A stretch of DNA of 23,618 nt from Oleiagrimonas sp964566965 (GTDB taxonomy: Bacteria > Pseudomonadota > Gammaproteobacteria > Xanthomonadales > Rhodanobacteraceae). A program made the position numbers and the translations under genes. The stretch is from the NCBI GenBank assembly GCA_964566965.1, contig CAZMKO010000031.1, forward strand, positions 1 to 23,618, given 5' to 3'. Below the pieces are notes generated by a model. That model searched no databases. It worked only from the letters and a program-made list of their open reading frames with translations, and was not told where the DNA came from. Every line of letters begins with the position of its first letter. The first letter of the stretch is position 1. Positions 1-6,496 of this stretch are shown here, piece after piece.

Positions 1-821
1 TCGAAATGCTGATTCTGGCGGCAGAAGTCGCATTGGACGTCGGCCCCTTGTTGTTCCTCGATGAGTTCATGCAAGGCATCGGCACCGAGTGACAACAGCA
101 TCCGCTCCACCCGTTCGCGGGTGCAGGTGCAGGCGAAGTGCAGCGGTGCCGGTTCGACCAGGACCGGCGGCGATTCGTGGAACAGGCGGTGCAACAGGGT
201 TTCCACCGGCAGGTTCAGCAATTCGTCGGTGAACAAGGTGCCGGCCAGGGCTTCCAGCGTGGTCCAGCGGTCCTCGTTGGTATCGCTGTCGGCCGCTTGC
301 TCGGGCAGGCGTTGCAGCAGCAGCCCCGTGGCGCGGCCGTTGCCGAATGCCAGGCGAATCAGGGTCGGCAGCTGTTCGGACTGAGCGAAATAGTCACCCA
401 GGCAGGCGGCGAGGTCGTCCGATTCCAGCGGCACCAGGCTCTGGTATTCGCGGCCCCGATCGGGCTTCAGGGTAATGGCCAGCATCGCGTCGTCGCCGAG
501 CAGTTGCCGCAGGCCGGGCAAGTGCCCGGCGGCGGATGGCTGCTTCCACTGGGCCAGCCCGCGCAACGTGTTGTCATGGGTCGCTTCGGCCAGCAGCAGG
601 GACAATTCGCCCTTGCCCTGCGCTTGCAGGACCAGACGACCGTCGAACTTCAGTGTGCCCCCGAGCAGACACGCCGCCACCAACGCTTCGCCGAGCTGGC
701 TCTGGATTTCCAGCGGATAGTCGCGTGCGTCGAGCACCGGGAACAGGGCGCTTTCCAGGCACACGTATTCGCCACGTACGTCGGTATCGGGGAAATAGAA
801 ACGTTGGCGCAGGTTGTCCAT
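1..821 (-). CDS. hslO: Hsp33 redox-regulated chaperone (3' end missing)
   Basis: This is the heat-shock protein 33 holdase, a cytosolic chaperone activated by oxidation together with unfolding. The reading frame runs from the ATG at 821 to the window edge and gives 273 residues without a stop, so the last few residues lie outside. The zinc-binding redox switch is visible: C231 and C233 (CxC), then 30 residues, then C264 and C267 (CxxC), which fits the family pattern CxC-X27-32-CxxC. The N-terminal half has the usual family features (a start like MDNLRQRF, and an SLLLAEATHDNTLRGLA stretch). A GAGGAA ribosome-binding site lies 7 bases before the ATG. The gene is divergent from the CHY zinc-finger gene, with a 123-bp spacer containing a 16-bp palindrome. 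The family call is based on motif and overall resemblance and is secure. Confidence 0.96.
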   Translation of the reverse strand, partial: MDNLRQRFYFPDTDVRGEYVCLESALFPVLDARDYPLEIQSQLGEALVAACLLGGTLKFDGRLVLQAQGKGELSLLLAEATHDNTLRGLAQWKQPSAAGHLPGLRQLLGDDAMLAITLKPDRGREYQSLVPLESDDLAACLGDYFAQSEQLPTLIRLAFGNGRATGLLLQRLPEQAADSDTNEDRWTTLEALAGTLFTDELLNLPVETLLHRLFHESPPVLVEPAPLHFACTCTRERVERMLLSLGADALHELIEEQQGADVQCDFCRQNQHF

Positions 822-878
822 GGCGGTTCCTCGGGTCGCTGGGGCACGCGGTGCGTGCGGTCGGGCGGGCGTATCGTA

Positions 879-894
879 CACCGCCGCGGCGGTG
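879..894. promoter_or_regulatory. Perfect 16-bp palindrome between divergent genes
   Basis: CACCGCCGCGGCGGTG reads the same on both strands. It lies 58 bases before the hslO start and 50 bases before the CHY gene start, where an operator for either or both divergent promoters would be expected. A TATGCT hexamer at 905-910 could be the -10 of the rightward promoter. No regulator is assigned, and GC-rich palindromes arise by chance more often in such a genome. Confidence 0.35.
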
Positions 895-944
895 CGGCAT
901 CGACTATGCTGGGTACCTGTCCCTTCGTTGCGGGAGCCGCGCAC

Positions 945-1322
945 GTGTCCGACCCGTCTGTTGTTTTGCCGTCCGCGGCGCCCGCGGTTCCATGGCGTAT
1001 CGGTGGCGTGGAGGTACATGGCTTGTTGGTGGGCGCCCACACGCGCTGCGCACACTACCATGGCGCCAACGACATCATCGCCATCCGTTTTCGGTGCTGC
1101 GCTCGCTGGTATCCGTGCTGGCGCTGCCACGACGCATGCGAAACACATGCGGTGGAACGTTGGCCGGCCGAACAGGGCGACGTGGAAGCCGTGCTGTGCG
1201 GTGGTTGTGGCCATCGCCTGAGGATTGACGAATACATCGCCGGGCATTTTTCCTGCCCGTCCTGCGGTGCATCGTTCAATGCCGGCTGCGCCAGTCACTG
1301 GGACCGCTATTTCGAACGATGA
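945..1322 (+). CDS. CHY zinc-finger protein
   Basis: A 125-residue protein of the CHY zinc-finger family (PF05495), in bacteria a small metal-binding protein of unknown function. The signature is clear: a CAHYH motif at residues 35-39, CC at 51-52, C58, CH at 61-62, CGGCG at 85-89, CPSCG at 104-108 and C115 followed by H118. Together these make enough Cys/His ligands for several zinc ions. I chose the GTG at 945 because GGAG precedes it by about 10 bases and because it leaves a normal-length N-terminus. An in-frame ATG at 906 would add 13 residues. The gene is divergent from hslO, another zinc-thiolate protein, and convergent with the AsmA-like gene. The family is certain, the start is moderately certain and the function is unknown. 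Confidence 0.88.
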   Translation: MSDPSVVLPSAAPAVPWRIGGVEVHGLLVGAHTRCAHYHGANDIIAIRFRCCARWYPCWRCHDACETHAVERWPAEQGDVEAVLCGGCGHRLRIDEYIAGHFSCPSCGASFNAGCASHWDRYFER

Positions 1323-1332
1323 AACACGCCAG

Positions 1333-1353
1333 GCGTCCCGGCTGCCCGGACGC
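1333..1353. terminator. Hairpin between convergent genes
   Basis: GCGTCC at 1333-1338 pairs with GGACGC at 1348-1353, and two further G-C pairs form inside after one mismatch (8 pairs in all). It occupies the 60-bp gap between the stop of the CHY gene and the stop of the AsmA-like gene, so it could serve both directions. There is no U tract, so this is only a candidate. Confidence 0.3.
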
Positions 1354-1382
1354 ACGCCACCGGCAAGGACGGGAGCCGTGTT

Positions 1383-2471
1383 TCAGTCGGGCTTCCGGGA
1401 GGAGTCGGGTGCCGGCTCCAGGCGCTCCAGCTGTGGCGTGTAGGCCTTGACGAAAGCGTTGTGCAGTACGTTGACGATGGCTCGCCAGGCACCCAGCTTC
1501 TTGTCGTCGATGCGTCCACTGATGGGCACGCGGGTGGCAAACTGGTCTTCGCGGTGGTTCTTGAAGACCGAGGTCACGCCTTGCGCCAGGGCCTCCCATG
1601 CCACGCGCAACGGGTTCTTGTGGCCTTCCTCGACATCCTGTTTCCAGCTGAAGATCTTCATGTCGTGGAACAAGGGCTTGGCGTATCCGTTCAGCGCGCC
1701 GTCGCGTGCCTTCAGCTCCATCACGAAATCACCCTTGCCCGAGGCGAAATCCAGGTTCGCGTAGGCTCGCGCCAGGTCGTTGAGGCGGGTCAGGTCGATG
1801 TGGCGCACGCGCAGATGGAAGTCGAAATCGTCGAGGCGGCCAAGCGGATCGAAATTGGCCGACGTCTCCAGTGGCGCCTCGCCGAGGATGGCGGCGGTGG
1901 CATGCATTTGCGCGACGCGCCGGCCCTCGGCACGGTCGGCGTTGGTGAGATTGGTGATGACGGCATCGACACCGGTGGCCTTGAGGTCCACACGCGGTTC
2001 GGAAACAAAGTTGCGGAACGTGATCGTGCCGCCGGTGACTTTCACTTCGTCCAACCGGATGGGAACCAGTTGCTGCAGTTGTGCGCGCCAGTCCACGCCG
2101 GTACCGGCCTGGGTACCGGACTCGCCACTGCCGTCGACGAAATTGAGTTCCGGTTGGCGGAATTCCACGCTGGCGCGGATGGCCCCGTGTGCCAGCGCAT
2201 GCCAACTGAGCTTGATGTGCATGCGTGGCGTCTTGAGCAACGGCACCGGCACCTTGCCACTGACCTTGACGATATCGAGGCCGTCCAGGCTGTACGCGCC
2301 GCGCCAAAGATGCAGGTCCACGTCCTGCACATGGCCGTGGTAATCGCCCATGTGGTCCATGCGCTGGTTCAGGGTGTGACGCACGATGGTAGGCAGTGCC
2401 AGACGCAACGCCACCAGCAACACCAGCAGGACCAGTAGTGACCACAGCAGGATGCGTGAGCGCCGTTTCAT
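1383..2471 (-). CDS. DUF748/AsmA-like membrane-anchored protein
   Basis: A 362-residue protein with one N-terminal membrane segment (about residues 7-27, rich in Leu/Val after MKRRSR). It is followed by a long, beta-rich, probably periplasmic region with the LDGLDI, GxxTFRN and LxVRHIDL-type patterns seen in DUF748/AsmA-like proteins. Relatives are implicated in outer-membrane biogenesis or in phospholipid transfer between membranes, but the role of this short version is not known. The C-terminal part (from about residue 285, FKNHREDQFATRVPISGRI) matches the end of single-domain DUF748 proteins. The ATG at 2471 has no Shine-Dalgarno. A TATATT hexamer ends seven bases before it, so the transcript may be leaderless. 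The gene stands alone between the CHY and DUF3008 genes. The family call is fairly secure and the function is open. Confidence 0.75.
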   Translation of the reverse strand: MKRRSRILLWSLLVLLVLLVALRLALPTIVRHTLNQRMDHMGDYHGHVQDVDLHLWRGAYSLDGLDIVKVSGKVPVPLLKTPRMHIKLSWHALAHGAIRASVEFRQPELNFVDGSGESGTQAGTGVDWRAQLQQLVPIRLDEVKVTGGTITFRNFVSEPRVDLKATGVDAVITNLTNADRAEGRRVAQMHATAAILGEAPLETSANFDPLGRLDDFDFHLRVRHIDLTRLNDLARAYANLDFASGKGDFVMELKARDGALNGYAKPLFHDMKIFSWKQDVEEGHKNPLRVAWEALAQGVTSVFKNHREDQFATRVPISGRIDDKKLGAWRAIVNVLHNAFVKAYTPQLERLEPAPDSSRKPD

Positions 2472-2477
2472 GGGTCA

Positions 2478-2483
2478 AATATA
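2478..2483 (-). promoter_or_regulatory. -10-like hexamer at leaderless spacing (AsmA-like gene)
   Basis: On the minus strand TATATT spans 2483 to 2478. Transcription starting seven bases further would begin at the A of the ATG (2471). The matching -35 position reads ATGAAT, a 3/6 match to TTGACA, so the promoter is only a suggestion. Confidence 0.3.
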
Positions 2484-2529
2484 GACGCCCCGTCGCGCGA
2501 ATTCATCCGCCGCGCCGGGAGACGACCAT

Positions 2530-2718
2530 TTATTGGCCGGACGCGTGTTCGGGTTTGTCCTTGCGCGTTGTTTCCGCGAAGTCGCGCAGTTCCTTCTCGC
2601 TCATCGACTCGTACATGGATTTCGAGGCGCCCTGAAGATCGCTGACCTTGGTCTCGCCGCGTTTGGCGGACAAGGCGGCCGCGGCGGCTTTTTGCTGGGC
2701 TTTGGATTTGGCGGGCAT
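2530..2718 (-). CDS. DUF3008 family small protein
   Basis: A 62-residue, highly charged, soluble protein that matches the DUF3008 family along its full length. It has an Ala/Lys-rich start (MPAKSKAQQKAAAAALSAKR), then a conserved KGxxSxMYESMSE-like block (here ASKSMYESMSEKELRDFA, residues 31-48) and a basic tail. Family members are widespread in proteobacteria and have no established function. The charge pattern suggests nucleic-acid or protein binding, which is inference only. Start and stop are unambiguous. It lies 58 bp from the AsmA-like gene and 100 bp from the aminotransferase, so it is probably a separate unit. Confidence 0.85.
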   Translation of the reverse strand: MPAKSKAQQKAAAAALSAKRGETKVSDLQGASKSMYESMSEKELRDFAETTRKDKPEHASGQ

Positions 2719-2818
2719 GGCTCGGACTCTCCCATCGGCGGGCGGCTCCCGGATTCCACGTCTGTCAACCTAGCAGACCGTCCCTGACTGCCCGCCCAAG
2801 CCGCCATCATCCCGGACG

Positions 2819-3958
2819 TCATCCCCGGGGCGCCGTCATCGCATCCAGGGCCCGCGTCAGCCGGGTTACCGTGCCGTCCACGTCGCGCAGCTTGTCCAGC
2901 CCGAACAGGCCGATCCGGAAGGTCCTGAAATCGTCCGGTTCACCGCAGCCGAGTGGAACGCCGGCCGCCACCTGTACACCGTGCTCACGAAACGCGCTGC
3001 CGTTGTGGATGCGGTCGTCGTCGGTATAACTCACGACCACACCGGGTGCCTCGAAGCCCGGGGCCGCGACGCTGGGAAAACCGCGCTCGGCCAGCAGCGC
3101 ACGCACGCGCTCTCCCAGTTCCTGCTGTGCCGCGCGGGCGGCCCGCATGCCGGTCTCGAGGGTGTCGCGCATGGCCTTGTGCAACACCACCAGCGCATCG
3201 GTGGGAAGGGTCGAATGATAGGCGTGGCTGCCGTCCTCGTAGGCCTTCATCACCCGTCGCCATGTGGCCAGGTCCAGGGTGAAGCTGCTGCCACTTGTCT
3301 CGGCCAGGCGGGCTTCGGCCGCCGCGGAGAACATCACCATGGCGGCGCAAGGCGTGGCACTCCATGACTTCTGCGGTGCACTGATGAGGATGTCCACACC
3401 GATCGCCTGCATATCGATCCACAGCGCACCGCTGGCGATCGCATCCAGCACGAACAAACTGCCGGCCGCGTGCGCGGCATTGGCGACGCGTCGCAGATAG
3501 TCCTCCGGCAACAGGATGCCGGATGCGGTCTCGACGTGCGGCGCAAACACGACATCGGGGCGCTCCGCGGCGATGGTCGCGACCAGCGTATCGATCGGCG
3601 GCGGCGCGAACGGGGACTGCCGCCCGGTACCCGTGGCCTGCGCCTTGACAACGCGGGTGGCCGCGGCGATGCCGCCGCGCTCGAGAATCTGGCTCCAGCG
3701 GTAGCTGAACCAGCCATTGCGCACGACGAGCACTTTGCCGCCGCTGGCGTACTGCCGGGCCACGGCCTCCATGCCGGCCGTGCCGCCGCCGGGCACCAGT
3801 GCCACGGCGTGCGCCTGGTAGACCTGCCGCAGCATGCTCGAGATATCGCGCATGACGGCACCGAAACGGTGGGACATGTGGTTCAGTGCGCGGTCGGTGA
3901 ACACCACGGAATATTCAAGTAGGCCGTCGGGGTCGACGTTGGAAGGGGTACGGGTCAT
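2819..3958 (-). CDS. Class V PLP-dependent aminotransferase (AGAT/SPT-like)
   Basis: A 379-residue cytosolic enzyme of the class V aminotransferase fold, closest in appearance to alanine-glyoxylate / serine-pyruvate aminotransferases. The expected PLP features are present: a GGGT substrate/phosphate loop at residues 57-60, aspartate D172 in FVLDAIAS (contact to the pyridine nitrogen), and lysine K197 in SAPQKSWS as the Schiff-base residue. In typical family members the lysine follows SGSQK or SSSQK. The Ala-Pro here is a small departure, and substrate is not predictable from it. The ATG at 3958 has a strong GAAGGAG site 8 bases upstream. An open frame continues upstream, but only as a shadow of the neighbouring gene. 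Only 17 bp separate it from yigZ, which is transcribed first, so the two probably form an operon. Confidence 0.82.
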   Translation of the reverse strand: MTRTPSNVDPDGLLEYSVVFTDRALNHMSHRFGAVMRDISSMLRQVYQAHAVALVPGGGTAGMEAVARQYASGGKVLVVRNGWFSYRWSQILERGGIAAATRVVKAQATGTGRQSPFAPPPIDTLVATIAAERPDVVFAPHVETASGILLPEDYLRRVANAAHAAGSLFVLDAIASGALWIDMQAIGVDILISAPQKSWSATPCAAMVMFSAAAEARLAETSGSSFTLDLATWRRVMKAYEDGSHAYHSTLPTDALVVLHKAMRDTLETGMRAARAAQQELGERVRALLAERGFPSVAAPGFEAPGVVVSYTDDDRIHNGSAFREHGVQVAAGVPLGCGEPDDFRTFRIGLFGLDKLRDVDGTVTRLTRALDAMTAPRG

Positions 3959-3975
3959 GGACAAGGCTCCTTCGG

Positions 3976-4572
3976 TCAAGGCGGCGCGATGAGCCGGCCC
4001 TGGCCACGGGTGACATCGGCGACCAGCTGCGCCAGGGTGTCGACGTGCCGGTCGGGCACATCGAGTTGCAGTCGTACACCGTGCGCGCCGAAATCCTCGT
4101 TGCGGACGTCCACCTGCATCGATGCCAGGCGCGATTTGAGGACGGGCAGGTCGGCGTAACCGCAATCGAGAGTCAACCGCGTGGTGGGTATGACGACGAT
4201 ACGCTCGCCCCGACGCATGCATTCGGCAGCCGTGCCGCCATAGGCGCGCACCAAACCGCCCACGCCGAGCTTGATGCCGCCGAACCAGCGCGTGACCACC
4301 GCCGCCACGCCGTCCAGGCCCTGGCCATCGATGGCGGCCAGGATCGGCTTGCCGGCGCTGCCCGACGGTTCGCCGTCATCGTTGAAGCGGTAGTCCTGGC
4401 CGATACGCCACGCCCAGCAGTTGTGGTTGGCGTCGGCAACGCCGACACCGCGTACAAAATCCAGGGCCTCGTCCACGCTCGATACCGGGGCGGCTTGTGC
4501 GAGAAACCGGCTTTTCCGGATGTCGACCTGATGCGAGCACGGCGCGGTGAGCGTGTACGGGAAGTCACTCAT
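3976..4572 (-). CDS. yigZ: YigZ/IMPACT family protein
   Basis: A 198-residue protein of the IMPACT/YigZ family (UPF0029). The N-terminal domain has the hallmark blocks KSRFLAQ (about residues 20-26), FNDDGEPSGSAGKPIL and VVTRWFGGIKLGVGGLVRAYG. The C-terminal YigZ domain (ferredoxin-like) follows from about residue 140. Eukaryotic IMPACT modulates Gcn2 signalling, while the bacterial role is not settled. Length agrees with E. coli YigZ (204 aa). I chose the ATG at 4572 (MSDFPYTL). An in-frame ATG at 4581 and a TTG at 4596 are alternatives, and none has a convincing Shine-Dalgarno. The next gene in the same direction, the aminotransferase, starts 17 bp after the stop. Confidence 0.9.
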   Translation of the reverse strand: MSDFPYTLTAPCSHQVDIRKSRFLAQAAPVSSVDEALDFVRGVGVADANHNCWAWRIGQDYRFNDDGEPSGSAGKPILAAIDGQGLDGVAAVVTRWFGGIKLGVGGLVRAYGGTAAECMRRGERIVVIPTTRLTLDCGYADLPVLKSRLASMQVDVRNEDFGAHGVRLQLDVPDRHVDTLAQLVADVTRGQGRLIAPP

Positions 4573-4605
4573 GCCGGACATGTTACCCGCCACCAACCGC
4601 GGAGT

Positions 4606-4635
4606 GGGTGGTGCCCCCGGGGCCGGGGCCCACCC
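4606..4635 (-). terminator. GC-rich hairpin after the aldehyde dehydrogenase
   Basis: GGGTGG (4606-4611) plus GCCCC (4613-4617) pair with GGGGC (4625-4629) plus CCACCC (4630-4635), giving 11 pairs with one bulged T and a 7-base loop. It begins at the stop codon of the aldehyde dehydrogenase (read on the minus strand) and fills the gap before yigZ. No U tract follows, so it may end transcription weakly or protect the 3' end. Confidence 0.45.
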
Positions 4636-6068
4636 TAGGTATCGGCGTCGCGGATCACCAGCAGGCGTGTTTCGCTCATGTCCTGCATGGCATAGCGGAT
4701 ACCTTCGCGGCCGAGGCCGGAGCGCTTGATGCCGCCATAGGGCATGTTGTCGACACGGAAGCTGGGAATGTCGCCGACGATGACGCCGCCTTGTTCCAGC
4801 ACGTCCCAGGCCCGCATGGTGTGGGTGAGGTCGTTGCTGAACACGCCAGCCTGCAGACCGTAATCGGAGTCGTTGACCTGCTTCAGGGCGTCCTCGAAAT
4901 CATTGAACGGGGCGAGCAGGGCAACCGGGCCGAAGGCTTCCTGGCGATTCACGGTGGCATCGTCGGGCACGTTCTCCAGCACCGTGGCATCGAGCATGTT
5001 GCCCTTGCGCTTGCCGCCGGTCAGCACCTTGGCACCGGCATCCTTCGCTTCCCGGATCCAGCCGTGCAGGCGCTCGGCAGCGGCCTCGTCGATCATCGGC
5101 CCGAGAAAGGTGTCCTTCTTGCGCGGGTCGCCGGCCTTGAGCTTCCTGGTTGCCGCCACGAACTTGCGCTTGAGCTTGTCGTACAGCGACGCGTGCACAT
5201 AGATGCGTTGCACGCCGATGCAGCTCTGGCCGGACTGGTAGAAGGCGCCGAAAATCAAGCGCTCGACCACGAAGTCGAGGCGATCGCCCTGGTCGGCGTC
5301 GACGATGCAGGCCGCGTTGCCGCCCAGCTCCAGCACCACCTTCTTGCGCCCGGCCTTGGCCTTCAAATCCCAGCCGATCTGGCCGCCGGTGAACGACAGC
5401 AGCTTCAGGCGCTGGTCCTCGACGAACGGCGCGGCGTCCTCGCCCGATACCGGCAGGATCGAGAACGCACCCCTGGGCAAATCGGTCTCGGCCAGCACCT
5501 CGCCGATGATGAGCGCGCCGATGGGCGTCTTTTCCGACGGCTTCAGCACGAACGGACAACCGGCCGCGATCGCCGGCGCAACTTTGTGCGCGACCAGGTT
5601 GAGCGGAAAATTGAACGGCGTGATGAACGAACAGGCGCCCAGTGGCACCTGTTTGGTGAAACCGCGATAGCCGTTGGCTCGCTTGGATATCTCCAGGTTG
5701 ATCACCTCGCCGCCCACCTGCGGTGCCAGCTCGGCCGCGATGCGGAAGGTGTCGATCAGGCGGGTGACCTCGCCCTTGGCGTCGTTGATCGGCTTGCCGG
5801 CCTCGACGCACAGCGCTTCGGCCAATTCCTTGCTGCGTTCGGACATGCGTTCGACACAATGGTTGAGCACGGCCTGGCGCTGCCACGGCTTGAACTCGCG
5901 CATCGGCACCTCGGCCTTGACCGCAGCCTTGATGGCCTTCTCGATGGCCCTGGCATCGGGCATGGCCACGCGCGTGGCGACCTTGCCGGTGTATTTGTTC
6001 AGTACGTCAAGGTCGGTGTTGGGTTGTACGGGTTTGTTGGCGAGGTAGTAGGGGTAGTGTTTTTGCAT
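4635..6068 (-). CDS. NAD(P)-dependent aldehyde dehydrogenase
   Basis: A 477-residue enzyme of the aldehyde dehydrogenase superfamily, oxidising an aldehyde to its acid in the cytosol. The catalytic set is complete: N153 in TPFNFP, E247 in LELGG, C283 in SGQSCIG, and the Rossmann stretch around FTGGQIGW (residues 227-233, where FTGSxxVG is more usual). The length and the sequence from GRKKVVLELGGNAA place it near the group annotated as lactaldehyde/phosphonoacetaldehyde dehydrogenase-like. The true substrate cannot be read from sequence. A GGAGG site about 8 bases before the ATG at 6068 supports the start. It is the last gene of a minus-strand unit behind an AlsS-like TPP enzyme and a four-helix-bundle gene, which suggests oxidation of an aldehyde made or consumed by that enzyme. 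Confidence 0.92.
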   Translation of the reverse strand: MQKHYPYYLANKPVQPNTDLDVLNKYTGKVATRVAMPDARAIEKAIKAAVKAEVPMREFKPWQRQAVLNHCVERMSERSKELAEALCVEAGKPINDAKGEVTRLIDTFRIAAELAPQVGGEVINLEISKRANGYRGFTKQVPLGACSFITPFNFPLNLVAHKVAPAIAAGCPFVLKPSEKTPIGALIIGEVLAETDLPRGAFSILPVSGEDAAPFVEDQRLKLLSFTGGQIGWDLKAKAGRKKVVLELGGNAACIVDADQGDRLDFVVERLIFGAFYQSGQSCIGVQRIYVHASLYDKLKRKFVAATRKLKAGDPRKKDTFLGPMIDEAAAERLHGWIREAKDAGAKVLTGGKRKGNMLDATVLENVPDDATVNRQEAFGPVALLAPFNDFEDALKQVNDSDYGLQAGVFSNDLTHTMRAWDVLEQGGVIVGDIPSFRVDNMPYGGIKRSGLGREGIRYAMQDMSETRLLVIRDADT

Positions 6069-6106
6069 GTCGAGTACCTCCGGTAGGTCGGGGAAGGGGC
6101 GAGGAG

Positions 6107-6496
6107 CTAGGGACTGGGGGCTGGGTGGGCCAGGCGGAGAGTGATGGCACGGAGCATTCGACCGACTTCATCGGCCAGTTTCAGACACATTCGTATGTCT
6201 GCCTCTGTCATGTATTGCAAACGCGGCAACATCAGAAGTTGGGTTTCCAACTCGGCCAGGGAACCACGGGCAATGGAAAGAAAATGCATGTAAGCGTTGC
6301 GCGATTGCCTTTGGTGGCCCTCGGCGATGTTGGACGGGACGGAAACCGCTGCACGCTGCATTTGCTGTACAAGCCCGAATCGCTCGTCCGCCGGTAATGC
6401 CCGTGTGACGGCATATGTGCTTTCCACCAAATCCATGGCCTTCTGCCAAACAATCAAATCCCGGTAGTGGCGTACCTTCCTTGCCGCAGATCCCAT
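6107..6496 (-). CDS. S23-type four-helix-bundle protein
   Basis: A 129-residue protein of the 23S rRNA intervening-sequence / four-helix-bundle family (PF05635, TIGR02436). The family signature is present: YRDLIVWQKAMDLVE near the start, then FGLVQQMQRAAVSVPSNIAEG, then AYMHFLSIARGSLAELETQL. Members occur inside 23S rRNA genes or, as here, free-standing, and their function is unknown. The ATG at 6496 overlaps the stop of the upstream enzyme as TGATG, so translation is probably coupled. A GTG at 6499 is the alternative. By my hand count G+C is about 54% over 6181-6480, against 73% in the 60 bases at 6601-6660. Both ends are G-rich with shared short motifs, and the protein ends in PAPSP encoded by the border. 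This looks like a gene inserted into a pre-existing two-gene unit. Confidence 0.88.
   Translation of the reverse strand: MGSAARKVRHYRDLIVWQKAMDLVESTYAVTRALPADERFGLVQQMQRAAVSVPSNIAEGHQRQSRNAYMHFLSIARGSLAELETQLLMLPRLQYMTEADIRMCLKLADEVGRMLRAITLRLAHPAPSP

Noticed and set aside
138..944. Long plus-strand open frame upstream of the CHY gene
   Set aside because: It is antisense to hslO, which has full family motifs. Only the last part from 945 resembles a protein family.
2763..2768. Perfect TTGACA on the minus strand before the DUF3008 gene
   Set aside because: No -10-like hexamer lies 15-19 bases downstream (the sequence there is CCGCCC-like).
3959..4222. N-terminal extension of the aminotransferase frame
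   Set aside because: It overlaps the end of yigZ in another frame and lacks family features. The ATG at 3958 has a strong GAAGGAG site.
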